A DNA stretch of 64,000 bases from Streptomyces sp. PTY087I2 (GTDB lineage Bacteria; Actinomycetota; Actinomycetes; Streptomycetales; Streptomycetaceae). How positions within the stretch are numbered: the stretch's first letter is position 1; every line of letters begins with the position of its first letter. Both the position numbers and the translations under genes were made by a program. Where the stretch lies: NCBI RefSeq assembly GCF_001687325.1, contig NZ_LZRD01000011.1, forward strand, positions 124,001 through 188,000, written 5' to 3'. Shown here in pieces: positions 63,859 through 64,000 of this stretch. The notes under the pieces were generated by a model that was not told the DNA's origin, did not search any database, and saw only the letters and a program-made list of their open reading frames with translations.

Positions 63859-64000
63859 CTAGCCGTAGACGGGACCGGTGTACTTCTCGCCGGGGCCGTG
63901 GCCGGGCTCGTCCGGCACCAGCGAGGCCTCGCGGAAGGCGAGCTGGAGCGACTTCAGGCCGTCGCGCAGCGGCGAGGCGTGGAAGGTGCTGATCTCCGTG
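63859..64000 (-). CDS. Unidentified protein, C-terminal 46 residues (runs off the right edge)
   Basis: The visible C-terminus contains TFHASPLRDGLKSLQLAFREAS and ends GEKYTGPVYG at a TAG (63859-63861). The composition is soluble and charged. The beginning is outside the window. I do not recognise the family, and do not propose a function. Confidence 0.5.
   Translation of the reverse strand, partial: TEISTFHASPLRDGLKSLQLAFREASLVPDEPGHGPGEKYTGPVYG

Overview
The window is a 64-kb piece of an actinobacterial chromosome, almost certainly Streptomyces. It is very GC-rich, uses GTG and occasional TTG starts, has -10 boxes of the TAGGCT/TAGGGT type, ends genes with perfect hairpins that often lack a T-tract, and carries a complete Pup-proteasome locus in the order known from Streptomyces. 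No rRNA, tRNA, CRISPR array, IS element or prophage was seen.

Layout. 1-5.9 kb: the tail of a flavin monooxygenase, then the glycerol operon glpF-glpK-glpD behind its IclR-type regulator gylR. 6-15.4 kb: metH, a HAD phosphatase, an orphan peptide-binding lipoprotein, a NarL-type response regulator with a RecB-like nuclease, and a site-2 protease with CBS domains. 15.4-31.1 kb: the protein-turnover island. It contains trmI, a ferredoxin, arc (Mpa-type ring ATPase), dop, pup, a frameshifted remnant of an endonuclease VII gene, prcB, prcA, a lacI/MFS pair, pafA, two FKBP prolyl isomerases, pafB and pafC. Arc and PrcBA form the protease, PafA attaches Pup, Dop removes it, and PafBC is a DNA-damage transcription factor. 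31.1-37 kb: two small proteins, tatA, tatC, a diacylglycerol kinase and the Ski2-like helicase HelY. 37-47.1 kb: a SigK-type stress module. It has an SPW membrane protein, a fasciclin lipoprotein, a five-gene operon overlapping by 4 bp at each junction (FAD oxidoreductase, DUF1365, two cyclopropane-synthase-like methyltransferases, DUF1295) and the convergent operon sigK-rskA-photolyase. 47.4-64 kb: an iron-box-controlled siderophore-interacting protein, a 5'-3' exonuclease, a betaine-type ABC transporter whose permease is fused to two tandem binding domains, an XRE-cupin regulator, a periplasmic-binding-fold protein, a TDT transporter with its LysR regulator, a DUF2510 protein, a PLP racemase/aldolase, a Pro-rich membrane protein paired with a mycosin protease, an SseB-like protein, aquaporin Z and an unidentified gene tail.

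Most notable signals. (1) Three copies of one promoter motif, GACCAATCC-N16/17-CGAA(T/C), precede the fasciclin gene, the lipid-modification operon and sigK. They tie the 10-kb module into one regulon resembling the mycobacterial SigK locus, with a duplicated methyltransferase and an added photolyase. (2) The fasciclin gene seems to have lost its stop codon and reads through its own terminator hairpin. (3) A decayed endonuclease VII gene lies between pup and prcB. (4) A terminator-like hairpin with a possible antiterminator sits in the betaine-transporter leader. (5) A -10-like hexamer lies 6-7 nt before the start codon of at least six genes, the signature of leaderless transcripts. (6) The glycerol operon has a structured leader and a repeated regulator-site motif.
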